From assembly GCA_013397865.1 (NCBI GenBank), contig VZTI01005061.1:2205746-2269745 (forward strand): 64,000 nt of DNA, in the 5' to 3' direction. The DNA is from Struthidea cinerea. Its lineage: Eukaryota > Chordata > Aves > Passeriformes > Corcoracidae. The notes under the pieces are model-generated. The model ran no database searches. It was not told where the DNA came from and worked only from the letters and a program-made list of their open reading frames with translations. A program made the translations under genes and the position numbers. Shown one piece after another: positions 14,501 to 28,900 of the stretch (position 1 is its first letter; each line of letters begins with the position of its first letter).

Positions 14501-17444
14501 CTACCTAAAGAAGTAAGAAATTTCTTACAGCAGGTCAGCATCTGGAGAAGCTCCATACCCTCACAATCCAACATAATAAATGTTAGGGAAGAAGAAATAA
14601 GTAACATGAAGATATAATTTATGGAAGAGGATTATGATCTTCTCCCTTCACTATTCTCTCAAAGAGTCTTTCCATGTGTCTAGGATCCATGGACCTCAAA
14701 ATACTGTGGCAACTTGCAGGTCAGCATCTCCAAGGTTTGGCCACCTCAGACAGAAGTCTAACCTTCTAAAAATGCACCAGCATACTTGTTTTGTGTTTAG
14801 CAAGTCCCCAGAAAGCCATCCTTGTAATAACGTGGAACAACCATGGCTAAATACGGTTGTGAGATGAACTTAGGGCAAGTTTCCCAATATTTTCCCCCAG
14901 CTCCACTCCTGAGTAGCATTAAAAAGATGTATGTATATTATCTTCAGCTTGGTTGTGCCGATATGGTGACTCTTGCCTCCTCTACAGCTCCTAGAATAAT
15001 ATTGAAATATAAGAAATTTGGGGGTTTCCCTTTCCCCACAGCCATTTCGCACACAAATATTCTGAGAAGACCTACCACTGGGACAAAGGATCAGCCACCC
15101 AAAAGTGACGTACAGCAGGTAGCGTCGCCCGGATGAGGGGAGAACAAGATGGGCTAAAGCACAGCTTCACGGACACCTTGGATGACAGCAGGGGAATCTC
15201 CCAGACTGACATTATTTCAAACAGCAGCAATCTCTGAAAATATCTCAGCAACCACCCGATGAAGAAACATTTGCATCTTGAGAATGCAGCTGCTCTCTGC
15301 CGCCACTTAAATGCACTTGTCCAAGCATTAACCTGATGACCAATTCCCCTTCTTCGTGCAAGGAAAGGAAACTAACCAACACACTTCCTAGGTATGGTAT
15401 ACCTTCAAGATACCCTTCTGGTATACCTCTGGTATACCCTTTTTTTTTGCAGGTTTCTCTTATCTTAATCATGTAGCATCCATTAGTTGGAGACTGTTTT
15501 CTGGAGTGAAACACATAATTTACTGAGGGAGTTTCAGTCCATTGCAAGTTGCCCACAGTCACGTTTGTGGTTTTCTCAGCAAATTCTTTGCGTGAAAAAT
15601 AATCACGCCTGTAGGCAGTTTGTGCACAGATTGTTCAGCAACTGATACTTAAAAGTCTTGTTGGTCAGTTCGAGCAGACCAATTTTTGCCTTTTTTTTGG
15701 AAAGGAAATGTTTCTCAAAAAAAACAGATTAAAGGGGAATCATGCATATTCACAAGTTCACAGTTTGTTCATAATGAATATTTTATACCAAAAAAAATCC
15801 ACTCCAACCATTCATCTAAACTTAATGATAAAATGAGCCCTTCTTTGAACGAACAGACAAGGGCATTCTCCAAGAGCAGGTGAGAATTGAAGCAGCAGGT
15901 CAATTATATGGCAAAGGTAAATTTATTCTCCAAACGACAAGAAGCCAAACTTCCAGAGGAACTTCAGTTTCCTCTGAACAACCTCATTTTATTTGCTATC
16001 AGCTTGCAGCTACAGGTTAGGCCAATGAGATGCACTCAGATTTTGAGATCACTTTGAAAGCTTGTTTTATTTTCCCAGCCCCACTTTTCATCTCAGTTCC
16101 AACCTCAAATATGTGAGTATTCTCCCATATGCTCTGCATTCCACTTCTATAAAGCAGGTATTTCAATTGTGGATTAAACGTTAATACTACATGATCATTC
16201 ATGTAGAGTATGCACATATAAAAAAATATGCTGTTGTTCATTTATCAGCAGTCAGTTAAGTCTGTAAAATATGAGGCAATCCCTTAAGGCTCCAGGAAAG
16301 TTCTGCTGTGCTCTGATATGGCAACATAATGTGTTTGTTGTATCCTGGTAGACAGGGAAGATATTTCATTGACAGCAAAAGGCTGGTAGTGGTTACACCT
16401 TTCAGCCGAAGGCTGATCAGAACAGAGTATCTGCTCTTATCTGGAATCATCTGTTGTAAAGATTTCAAGTATACATGTAATTTTTATGCAATTTGAGCCT
16501 TAGCTTGTAGCTATTTTAGCATTGAAAAAATACCCTTTTAAGTGGATTATTTGCAAGGTGGCAGCTGATCAGAAAGCTAGATGCATCCCACAAAAAAAAC
16601 CAAAACAAACAAAAAACAGGGACAAATAGTTCCCAGCAAAGGTCAGCTTTCTGACCACATGAATGAGATACCCCACCACAGAGCAATTCCTATTGCATAA
16701 GTCAGTTTTAAGAAGATTGCCTTGCTGTTGTCAGGGGATGTGCGACAGATTCACGATTTTCTCCGCTTGACAGCCAGAGTACTTGTCACTTAGTTCCATC
16801 TGGTAGAGAGATAACATTTCATTAATGTTCATGCTTAACCTTATAGCTCAGAACTTTGACTCTGCAAAGTCCTGAGCATCGCTGAAAAGGTGCTGAACAC
16901 TCAGCACCCAACTAATTTGGCACGTTTCAGCTGCCTGCAGGATCAAACCCTGACTTTCCTTGGGAAAGATATGGTATTTCCTCCCCCTGCCTCACTCCTG
17001 GATTCTTTCCATTTTAAAATTCTCTCACACAATAGAGTTAAAATCCATTGTAATTGGCCAGGTTGCCATTTTCAATACAGATGGTGCAAAATAACTTTAC
17101 AAAAATATGACTTGCTGAGCCAACTGGACAGGAGATGTCAGTGAATATTAAATAAATGCTTACAGGTCTCTTGGGCAGCAGGTTATATATTTTTGTGGCT
17201 TCAGCAAATCAAACCCTTCAGTCCTGTCACCGCATTTAGTATGGATTATCCTAGGCCCGGACATTTGGAAACAAATTAAGAAAACAGAGCCAGGATTCCC
17301 TGGTTCCCTCCCCATTCTGCCATGGGCTTTGGCTCTGCCTCCATGCACACAGACCCCAGGTTGTCACAGAAACCCGATGCAGGACTAAAAGATCCACCCA
17401 CGTACAAACTATCGCCCGAAGAGGCTTCCCTCACAGGAATATGG
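8501..17444. other. Non-coding desert segment
   Basis: No gene is seen. Weak MIR-like words occur at 11702-11730 (CATTTTACAGATGG) and 12455-12510 (ACAGAGTCACACAGGAA). A short cluster of GGTATACC palindromes is at 15396-15438. A hairpin-forming inverted repeat (CAGAGGAA, 7-nt loop, TTCCTCTG) is at 15954-15976. Confidence 0.55.
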
Positions 17445-17613
17445 TCTGATCCTGACCTTGGTCAAGTCACTTAACCTCTGCTAATCCACCTGTGAAATGG
17501 AACTAATGAAATACAGGGGTATTGTCAGGCTTAATTATTTAATACTCTTTCAGGTACCTAGAGATCCTTGTGGGAGAGACAGTATACAGCTGCACAGCAT
17601 TATTATTTTATTA
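17445..17613 (+). mobile_element. MIR-type ancient SINE, well preserved
   Basis: ACCTTGGTCAAGTCACTTAA CCTCTG, then CACCTGTGAAATGGAACTAA, then GTACCTAGAGATCCTTG, ending CAGCATTATTATTTTATT. This is the best MIR core in the window, and its tail resembles the amniote MIR variant seen in reptiles. Confidence 0.85.
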
Positions 17614-20600
17614 AATGAAGTACCTATCAGTATTTCACCCTCAGCAGAATGACTGCTGAGACTGAATTGCCTCTTCACATTAGTTGTACGCCTTGATGAA
17701 CAAAAATGCATTAAGAAGTAGTGCCGAGGGAAATGAACTTATGCTTCACCCAGCACTTCTGCAAAATGATGTCACCAAATCTTTGAAATGAAGCTTATTT
17801 GAGTTTCTGGGGAAGGGGCTGCAGTTAACCCCCAATTTGGGGGACAGCCTGGGTAGGAGAGGCTCACTGTTTCCTGTAAGCAAAGAGCAGATGAGCAGGC
17901 AAGAGTTTCTGGTAGTGTCTTGGCTGTGCTCAGGTTTTCCAGTCTGACAGTGGTCCAAATAAACTCCTGATCCATTAAAAGGAAGAATACACACAGTCTA
18001 AAACTCAAACGTCATTAATGCACAGCATCTGAGAAAACAAAGACTTCTTGGACAATAAGTTACCCAAATTACAGCCACACATGCTGCAGGGGGAAGGACA
18101 GATGGTACAAGAACTGGAGATACAAGAAACAGATTTGTGACCACAAGGAAAAAGAATCAGGAGACATTTTTACCCAGCTAGAAATATCCAATATTTAGCA
18201 AAGCAAATACCAAGGAATTCTTCTTGAGGGGAACAGAAAAGAAAGACTGAGGGGTCAGAGAGGGGGAAAAAAAAAAAATCTTTATGATAGGAATTAAGCA
18301 GCTATGAAAGGAGGCCTTTCAGCTTTCCTAAAAGGGCAAGTAATCCTCAAGGACTCCACAGTAGGAAATACAGAAAGAAAATTTAGCGACGTGCACAAGG
18401 ACAACAGGCTGGTATGCTCCCTCCCCGAAACACAACCATGAGACAGAGGCAAAACTGAGTGGGAGGATGAAATCACCTGGCAAATCTCCACTGGTGATGA
18501 TACCTTTGGAATAAATGACACAGCATCCCGTTGTATTACACGGCTTATATAAGACTTCAGGGAAATGTAAAGCCCAGGTGGGGGAATCTTAGTCCATGTT
18601 GTTTTAGACCACCAAAACACATCAGGGAGCAGGATGATTTAATCCTTGAACACTTGTTAAATGTGCAGAATTAAAAACTGCATTACACATGACTCCAGTT
18701 TGCTGGAAGCCCTCACAGATTGTAATGAGACATTTTTGAAAATCACAGGTAATATTTAACACAACATTCACGCATGAAAACCTTTACACATGGACCTTCT
18801 ATTTTGTATTTGCTATGTTTTCAAGGGTTCAAAATAAACTAGATGCCAAACCACATAACAGCAGTCACCAAAAGGACTATTTGGACCCAAACTCATTCAC
18901 CATTAGTGCAGGCAGCCCACAGCCAGTAGTACTAATAAAGTTTTGTTTCAAAAGAGAGGGATAATGCTTAGTAGATGCAAAAGATACAAAGGAAAGTTTG
19001 AAATTTTAATGGGGAGCTAATTAGGAGGCCATAAAGCCAATGCTGCTTCCTCAAAGAAGTCAAAACTATTTCTGCTGTTTCTGCAGTGTTACTGACAATT
19101 TAACCACCTCCCTGTAGCAACCAGCCTTCAATGTTCTTACAGTTTATTCTTATGTATGTGAACTGCAACGTCCCATTACAGATGAAGACTTCCAACATTT
19201 TCTATTGATCGGGAAGAATATTCATTATTAAAAACTGTTAAACAATGTTTGTTAGGGAATAGGTCCAGATAATTTGTAACTAAAAGTACCAAAGACAGTT
19301 ATCTGAAAATTACTAATGTTCTTACTATTTTTTAGAGTGGGACAGCAGACAAGTTCTGGAAGATCCCAAAGATAATGGTAAGTAAGTACACAAAGTGATA
19401 AATATTCAAGTGTAGTAATCAAAAAACCTGTAAATTTTTCAGAGTAATGTGGGCCAACTGACAACAAACAAAAAGCCCAATAAACCTGCTAATAAAAAAA
19501 TTCAGGTGGCTGTTTGAATCAACACCTGTCAATATTATTTTAGTGAAAACAATTATATATAACACACAAATATAAAATTTTACACATACATACATATGTA
19601 TATATAAAATATATAAATTCTTTGCAGAAGTGACAAGATCAATATAGCTACTTGCAGAGAAATACAGGGATTGAAGCATTTGGTCCAGTGTGACATTTTG
19701 ACATTAGAATGTAACAGTATGAGTAGCACACATTTCCCAACTAATGTATAATTAGCTACGGTACAGAAAGCAATCACAGAGGGGAGTTCTGAGCAGCTCT
19801 CTACATCTGAATGCATATCCAGCTTTGAAACTTTCACTGACATAAAATTATCATGTACAAGACAAACCATCATAAAATGCATGAGACACTCCCCCTAGGA
19901 TTGACAGATAGTAAATAACAGTAAATGCAGGGCTGCTGTACAAAATAATTCACATCAATTGCTAACTTGGACTCACTCAAACAGTGCATTTCAGTACAGA
20001 TATATAAAACTACAGGAACAAGGAACTCAGAATAGAGAATCAGGTACTTCTGCAGTTCTAAAAGCTGATGTTAGAGAAGTCATCCGAGAGTAAATCGTGC
20101 TGCTCTTGAGTTTGCGGGGGACTAGTTTTGCATCTGTAATATTATGATATGTCAAGTCAAAAAACACAGACAAAAATGGAAGTGAGATAGGATCAGATTT
20201 TCAGATGGTGTCAGCATAACACTGCTATACCAGCTGAAGACAGCCCTTGAAGTCTGTAAAGGCCTTTGAGCCACTTGGACAGACAATACCATACAAATGC
20301 AAAGTGAGGTATCCCTGCGTATTGCTGATGAATCACTCCTTTGTTCCTCCTAAGAACAAAGATAAACAAAGTGAGGGACCTAAGTCAACACAAAAGCAAG
20401 AAAAAATATATGCAGATACAGTAATGTCCCATTGGAATATACTTAAATGATCATTTTCCTCTTCTCTTGCTTCTGAACAAAGTTTTTCCCTCACCCCAAA
20501 AGCCTGCAATACTGATGTTGATCTCACTTGCAGTGGTAGGGAAGTCACGCACTTAGACATATTTTTGCACAAGGCGGCAAAAATCAGTCATCAGTTATTT

Positions 20601-22887
20601 GCTTGGTCGTTCCTTTCAGCAAATCAACAGTGCCATAAATGCAGAAACATTTTCAAGCTTTATCAAGTATAATCTGACAACCCCCTCTGGTAAAACCACA
20701 GATATAAATAAGCATATTCTTCACACGCATTAGTCTGCTCCTCATGACAAGACAGGGGTGACCTACAGGCTAAGAGATCCTGTATATGCTTTCTCCTTGG
20801 CCATCTCAAGGTTTTCACTACTGCAGAAGTTGCACTTTCCTTCCCTTTTATATCCATAGCTAACCTCTGCTTTCAGTATAACTTTGGGTATCCTGAAGGC
20901 TTCCCTTAGTGCATATAGAATGTCTTCTGGTTCTAATTGCTTTTGCCCATTAAAAAAAAAAAAAAAAAATCCTGGTATTAAACCAACTGCCACATAATAT
21001 TTTCCCATCCCCTAGTAATACTTCTCCAAGATAGGAGAGAATCAATTACTTAACTGTATGTCAAGGACAAGTCATGTAGGTCATGACACCCACAGTTTTA
21101 AAGGAGGCCAGGGACCAAGCTCAAGCATAAGAATCCCAGTTCTGCTGTTAGTTCAGTCTGTTTCAGGCCACCTCCCATCCTTCCAAGACAAGCCTCTAAA
21201 GAGGAGGCCACCTCTACAGCTGGAGGGGATCAGCCAGTGCTGCTTCAGCAGTACAAGCAATAAGGCAGTGGCCAACTCGTTATCTGTACAGGAACCCAGA
21301 AGAAAGATCAGCCACCACACTCAGACACATTGCACCCCACTAAGAACAAGAACCAGAAGTGGAAATACTTTTTTTTATCAAGTTGAGTGATACAAAGAAC
21401 TTTGGAAGGGGGAAGGGAAAGTCAATGAAATCTGTCTGTTGCTACCAGACCAGTCATATTATTCCCTTTTTGGATTGCCTGGGTCACTGCCTATGAAAGC
21501 AGTCCTAAACCAAAGATTTCACGACTTTAATATAAATCATTAAATGACGCAGTTTAAGTGTGTGTGGCTCCATTACTACTCTGTGCTCAAAAAGTTTAAG
21601 CCATTTACTCAGAAAGAATGAGAGTGCAGCCAGTCAAGCCCATCATGAACAAATACCAGCTAGTTACAGAGCAGAGCAGAGCCCTCATGAGCAACTCATC
21701 AGCTGAAAAATGTTCAGAAGCAATTTGGCAAACACTAACAAGTTGAAAACAGAAGAGAGGACTGGATTATGAAGGATTTAAAAATGGAAAAAAACAAAGA
21801 TAGATTTTGCCATTAGTTATTTGATCATCTCTAGCGTTATGTGAAAAGATTTATCCATTTTGATGTCTGTTTATTCTTCTATTGTTCTAGAAAAGACACC
21901 TACGTGTTGCTACATGGTATTCAGTAATAGCATTACTCCTTTCTTAATGCATGTTTTTCAGCCAAACTCTACCTTAATTAAGTTATGTTATCTAATCCCA
22001 ACAGCTGATGAATTATCTGACATATTTTATACCCTCTGGTACTGAATCTGACAGGACAGGATCTATTACCCTACAAACTCCTGAACTCACATTTAAACTT
22101 TCCATTGTCCTGAAAACAAGTTCCCTGCATTTATTGCTTGAAACTCCATGAAAAATGGTAACGGAGCAGTGTTTATTTCAGGTCAGGAACCACCAGGAAA
22201 GGATAACATATAGCCCAGCGTGCACTAACCCATACACACCCCAGCAGCAGTAAAGCAGTCAGTAGAAGAAACAGCTTTCTTCATGGATGCAAGAATTTGA
22301 AACTACTTCTACCCCCATGGCTTCATGGGCAATACAATTTATACTCCTGGTCAAACGTTATTTGAGTTTTGACCTATATGGGTCCAGGGCTGCTGTACAT
22401 AAGATTCTTCCAGTAAGTACTAAACTTGCATTACTTGGGAAACTCCTTCTGTGGAGCAGAGTTATCCACAATATCTGAAGTGTCCAGGTGCTACGACAAG
22501 CAGAGAGCTGGGGGAGGGGGGTGCAATCTATGTGGCTGCCACTACAAATGGATCTTGAAGTGTACAGATAGCGTATCTTCCCTTTTCCCAAAGGGCTGTA
22601 AGACACTCCACTGCTCATGATAACACATTTTCACAGGCTACTTTAACCCCTCAAGGAGGTACTTAATGAAGTAGAATAATACAATAACTGGTCTTCTGCT
22701 GGGATTTTGGCCTCCAGATGCTGATAGAAAGCCTGGTTTCTCATAGCCCCTTGACTTTGGCAGGATTTCTAAAAGCATCAAAAAGAACGAACGGCACAAA
22801 CCCAAACGCACACCCAGATCCAGGCTTAGCTGTGTTTACTCTGGACATCTCTGTTATCAACTGTGAGTTACCACAGGAGCCAAGGAT
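17614..22887. other. Non-coding desert segment
   Basis: No gene or named repeat is seen. An A17 run lies near 20953-20969, and AT-rich sequence with TATATA words at 19560-19620. Confidence 0.55.
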
Positions 22888-22975
22888 ATTGCATTACCAT
22901 CCCCATTTTACAGCAGTAAAGCTTAGGCACAGAGCAGTTAATGGATTTGCCCACGGTCCCGCATGTGACCTGACC
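22888..22975 (-). mobile_element. MIR-type ancient SINE fragment
   Basis: The + strand reads CCATCCCCATTTTACAG, then GGCACAGAGCAGTTAATGG ATTTGCCCACGGTC. This is the reverse complement of the MIR core (GACCTTGGGCAAG to CTGTAAAATGGGGA). The fragment is limited to the core. Confidence 0.75.
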
Positions 22976-25900
22976 CACCCCCCAGTGAGTCCTGCAGCAC
23001 TGACCTTGCATTCCCCTTCATTCCCTCATCACAGAGGCATTTCTGCACCATCTCCCACACCTTCTCTCATGCTTGGAACAGCTTTCTAAGCTCTAGTCAG
23101 CACACATCAGCCCCTCACCTCATTCAAACTGCTCCCGAGAAATCCCTTTGCCTACAAACATCAAAGAGCAGGCCCTGCACTGAGCTTGTCGTTCACACGG
23201 CATGAGAATCTGGCCTCCAGTGTTGGTATAAACAGAGGACCCAATAAAATATAGGTGCATCTAAACTCAAACCACAAACCCACAAGCTGCAATGTGCTGC
23301 TCCCTCCTTTCCTGATGTTTGTTATATCTTCATTTGTCACATCTGTCATTTAGACCAGTAAGTAATTCATGACAGGGACCCCAGTCTCTGGCTATTTTGT
23401 ACGGTATACCTAGAGCAAACATGGAGATTATACAGCAAGATAGAGAGTCCTCAGTCTTGTGCTGTAACAGCACAGTTACAGTTTCAGACAGCCTGACCAA
23501 AATGCCATGAATGCATGAAAAAGTTGGAAACTTTCTTTTGAAAATGTGATGTCTGGGCACTTTCCCCTGGTTGAACTTATTTTTCTAAGGAGTGCATGTC
23601 AAGAGAGAAGCTAAGCCTGCTGAACTTTCTCCAAGACGAAAGACACCATATCAGTCCAGACATGAGTTGTGCCAGTGAACAATTTTTCCCTGCTCTGTCC
23701 CCAGGCTTTCTGACCTCTCCCCTCAACCAGGGGAGCCATCCTGGGCTGAAGCTGTTCCAGCACCCTGGTCTGTAGAGGTTAGAGGTACCACACAATCAAA
23801 GCTGCTATCGCAAACACCTCCCCCTCCTCGGATTACAGCATACTGAGAAAGCAGGGCAAGCTTTCTGGTACTTTCAGAGTTGCTACAAATGCAAGGAATA
23901 ATGCAAAGTCCCTCTTTCATTGCTCTTGGAATACACCACAGCATGCAGCAATCATTCATTTCCAGCTCCTGTGGATGGCCTCAGAGCTCCTGCCTGCTTT
24001 TCGCAAAGATGAGTGAGGCCAACAGCACAGGTTAATCCCAGGTGTAATTCACAGGAATAGCTAAAAGGTTGGGGAACTCGTTTATCAATGGGAAGGGAGA
24101 AAAAGGAAGCAGCAGCCCCTTTTTTGCAAACGGGGCCCGGAATCTTCCCAAAGCCAGATGTGCCTCACCCTGCCTCCAGCTGTGTCCCACCTTCTTTCCA
24201 GCTCAGCCAGATGACCTGCTTGCACCAGCACCCCTGTCCATCTACTGACTGCTCAAGTAAGTGCTTTTCTCTAGCACAGTTTTCCTGGACTGGAACAGGT
24301 TTGGTAGCAACCACACCAGCAGGTTGTTCCCCTGTGCAGTCACCCTCAGGCCACCAGGGAAGTCCAGGGCAGAGCTGTAAGTGAGTGACCGGCCTGCAAC
24401 CCAGCCCTGCTTTAATCCCAAGGTGGTTGTCCCTCATTCAAGGGAGAGCAGGGCAGGCTGCTGGAACTCCAGCAGCTGCAGGGCTGCCTGCATTGAGCTC
24501 ATCAGAAGAATTTACAGTACCTGGGCTCTGCCTGGTATGACTTCAGTGCAAAGGGCATTCATTACTGACACACAAATCACCCAATTTGCAACTCTCTAAC
24601 GTATAGCTGTAAAAATACTTTAGAGAATAATCACGGGGTGAAAGGAATCATGTTGGCAGTGCTGATAAAAAATGTGATCTCTTTACCTAGAGGCACCTTT
24701 GCTGCCAGGCCATCTCAGCCCAACCCTGACCTGCAGGGCTAAGTTTCTCACAGGAGATGAGAGCACAAGTTGGTATCTGCAGCCTTGATCTCTTCTGAGT
24801 CGCTCAGCTCACAGCAGTGAGTTTTGTTTCCAGCGTTGAAGCTACAACAGAGGTTCCTGCAGTGAGCAGCCACCAGGCACACATTGGCTTAATTTACTTT
24901 CTTACAGCTATAGTAAACTGGGCTGGATTCACACATGCAAAAAAAAAAAAAAAAAAAAGGCAGCTTAATGCCATCCCGTCAGGTATCCAGGCCAAAAAAA
25001 CCATTGGGTTTTGGAGAGAGATTTGTCTTTAGAAGGACATGCCAGTATCAAGCAAACTCCAATATTTTGGAACTCACCTGAGTTTGCAATGCTGCACTTG
25101 CTGTGCTCCCATGTCTCCGCAGACAGCATCTCCACGTCTCTCCACTTTCACAGGTGGGTTTAATTAACTATAGCAATTAATCAGGCATCTCAACTCCACC
25201 CAACCTCAAATGTCACCTTGCAGCACCTGCTTCATTCTAAAATGATCTTCATAATAGCAATTATTCCAGGACCTTACAGGACTTCTGGCACACATGCCCC
25301 CAAGTGGACCATCCCATAGAAACTGCCAAATCATCACATCCACAGAATAAGTCTCCCCCACTGCAGCTCACGAAAGGCATGTATCTCCAGGTGCATCAAC
25401 CAACACCGCCAGACCACAGAAATCCAGTTATTTGGAAACTACTGCACTACCACTGAATGCCAAGTAACCCCTCTATTGGCTTCTTCTTGGATCTTGAAAC
25501 ACAGAATAATCTGCTATCCAAGGAGGATAGCCAGGTATGATAAAGCTCCATTGCTATCACCTTCAGGGATCACATTTAGAGGGTCTCCCAAATACTGGAA
25601 GCACTGTCCATAGCGAAAGGGTTGTTGTTGCCTGTTTGTCAGTAAGAACATATTAAACCTTTTCCTGTGGTTAAGTCATCACAGACACTTTGCTTCCTGA
25701 ATATAATGTGAAAAAGTGACGAAAATATAGGTTTACCATAGCAGACACTTGGATCCCCAGAACCAGTCCTGATCGGTGCTCCCTTCCCAATTTCTTATCT
25801 GCTATGATTATATGCAGAAGGATTAGTCTGAAAAGTCTTGAAGTGCACAGAAAGGTTATGAACAGTCAGTAAGGGAGCAGAGATTAGATCCCATGGGTTG

Positions 25901-28900
25901 TTAGGCACTAGTAGAGTGCATTTGCCTAAGGCTGTTCTGTGTAGAAAAGGCTGTGTTGTGCATGACATTTTGCTAGTTGGGCAGGAACACAACAGGATAG
26001 CTGACAGGAATATGACAGCAGGGTCTTTATATGGCTCAGCAATCTTCACACGGATCAATGAAGAAGCACTGGTCCAACTCAGACTGAAAAAATGCCAAAA
26101 AATTTTAATTATAAAGGGGGGGGGAGTGTCCCCCTTTTTCTTTCTAAGATTCTTTAAATCCACAAAGATCTACATACTCTATTTTCAAACTCTTCCGTGG
26201 CCACTGAGGCTGACATTGCAGACAGGCTAAAAGCTGTCCCCTAGTGCTTTACTTCCTACCCAGTAGGAAGAATAAGCACAACCTGAACCCATGGCCAAAC
26301 AGCTCAGGGATTCCCAGAAAAAGATGATCTGGTGGGTGAATAAGATGGACAGAGAGAGCAGCCCTCAGCTGGCTGCCCCACAGATGAGCTCTGCTGCAGC
26401 CAACCACGAGCAGCTTCCTTCAGCATCCTCACCAGAGTGCTGACATACCTAGACTGTAGCACCAGCTCCCCTCTGAGCTCTCTGCAGCAGAGAAGACTAT
26501 ACTGGAAAAATATTTATCATTCTGTGGGTGCTACACGTGCTAGTAGGGCTTCCAAAGACAACCACACTTGCTTAATCAAGATCAGAGTTCCAGAAACAAT
26601 TTGTATTACATATTCAGCAAAGGCAATGCTTTTCTGTCCAAACTAGCCAAACACTGCCACTGGTATTTCCTCTTGCACTGTTTAACTTTTCACCCGAAAC
26701 CATAAGGCATAGCTTGTGTGGTCTGATCTGATTAGAAGATGGCATACCTTACGCCATGGTGCAAGTCTTGAAGGTAAAATGCACAGATATCCAGGAGGTT
26801 CTGCACTCTCTCAGGTATTTCTTCAAAAAGAGGCAGTAGGACCCAAAGACACTGAAACTGAAAGCACAGCTCATGGGTCTTTGCTCTGGCTGCAAAACCA
26901 GAGCATTCCTCCAACCTGGTCCTCTTGGGGAAGACTGAATGTGCAAGTAGCACCACTATGACAGCCCCTGCTCTAAAAGAAGATTATCTACCCACCATGG
27001 GCTCCAAAGACAGTGTAAGGTTCAGCTGGTAAGGTGACCTGCAGTAGCTTAGAAGTGAAATGCTACCAATTAAATGAAATTCTGGGTGGCGCACTTAACC
27101 TCTCATTAGGAAAAGCAGAGCATCCTTGAAAATTTGGTTTGCTTAAGTTAATTAAAATTAATTGCAGACTTTTTATTATTCAAACACAGGAAAATGTATT
27201 GTTACATAAGTCAGAGATCTTGCAACTCCTGTCTTTCGGCCTAAGCTTCCAAGGGATGATGATGTTGGTCTTAAGATGTCAGCCCTCATTTTGGGGACTT
27301 AAACCTGTTACAGTATGGAGAAGTCCTAAAAATAAGAACCAAATGCAGCTGGCACTCAGAAGTCTACATGAGAAAGGTTTGGCAACATTCTTGACAACTA
27401 TTTTATTTATCAATTTATTTAAAATCAACAGGGTTTGATATTGCATGTCAAACTTGAATCTGTCTATTGGAAGAATTGAGAACAACTTCTACAAGTCAAA
27501 ATGCTTCCCTCAGGCTTTTAAATGAGTTCTGGTTTTGGGGAGAAGAGTTAAACAACAAAATGGGGTTTGAATTTTTTTTTTTTAATAAAACTTAATGAAG
27601 GTTCAGATAACAAGAAATTAAAGACACTGGTTTGGCCAGAATCAACTTTTGCTTGTGATGAATTTTCATTCAGAACAATTAAGTCCATTTCAATTGACCC
27701 AAATCAAACTATTACAGGGAGACACTAAATAGAGGAGTCAGGGGATCTTTGTTGCATTTAAAGTGTCAGCACTGCTATCTACTTCATTTCCTATATAAAA
27801 AAGGGAAAAAGGAAAAAGTATTTAAAACAACAAAGTGACTGAGCAAAACTGGACAGTCCCCAGGGACACCACCAGAGACTGGACGGACACAGCCTGAGGC
27901 CAATCCCTGCTACAGCATGTGGAGAGGCCTGGACCCGACAGCAACCAAAGCCTGTCCCTGCTCTCTGTTCCTGCACCATCTTGGACACCCATGGCTGTAT
28001 CAAGCTACTGCTGCAGGCAAAGGTCAGACCCCACTACCCACCAGTCCATCTGCTTTTCCCCTGCCAGGGACCCATGGGAACATCAGTGTCATGAGAAACC
28101 AGCCAGCTCAGAGAACCTGTGGAGCAAGCATGGCCACGTCCCACAACTTCTCCTCAGGAAGGCATGAGAGCAGGGCACACAGCCCTTTACTTATTTAAAG
28201 GCCATGCACTTTGCGCAACAGAAACCACCCTACTCCACCGCTGCTCCCCAGCACGGAGGCCGATTTCCGCATCTGCAGCTACACCCCTGATCTTGCCCAA
28301 GAGCAGCTGCTCCATTTCTCCGCTACAGAGAGCGGTGGTTTATTTTGGCATGTTGTTCTTATTTTGTAAGAAGTATTTTGTATTTGTATAACCATATAAT
28401 TTTGTAGCTGGAACTTTCCCTTCCTTACTTAGCAAGTGATGGTGTACAAGGGCAAATGGCAGTCGTTGGTTTGACATGTTGAGGCTCATCAGCTCTTTGC
28501 TGGGGAACAGTCTGTTTCCAAGGTCTAGACCAGAGAAAGACCCTCGCAGCAATGTTAACTCGAGCCTCACTAAACAACAACACAGAAAAAAACCCCAATC
28601 TTCTGTGGGTTACAACTGCATCTCAGGTACCTGCTTAGCCTCTGGGCTCTTCTGGGCTCAGAGGCATGGAGCTAAAGTCTTTCTAGTTCCCTCTCCTCTA
28701 AATAAAAAAAAAGCCATATTTACAGGCAGTCTGCAGCACACAGTGATGCCGAGGCTACTTCAGCTGATAAAAAGTTTTTAAGTGCATGCACATAGAGGCA
28801 GGCAAGAAGGTGGCAGATATAAGGTACAAAGACAAGGAAACAAATCATGCCCAGTTTTGAGAGCTAAAGCCATGTCAAAACTCAATCCAGGAACAAACCT

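Noticed and set aside
15954..15976. Hairpin CAGAGGAA/TTCCTCTG as a structured RNA or terminator
   Set aside because: An 8-bp stem with a 7-nt loop is common by chance, and nothing nearby suggests a transcript.
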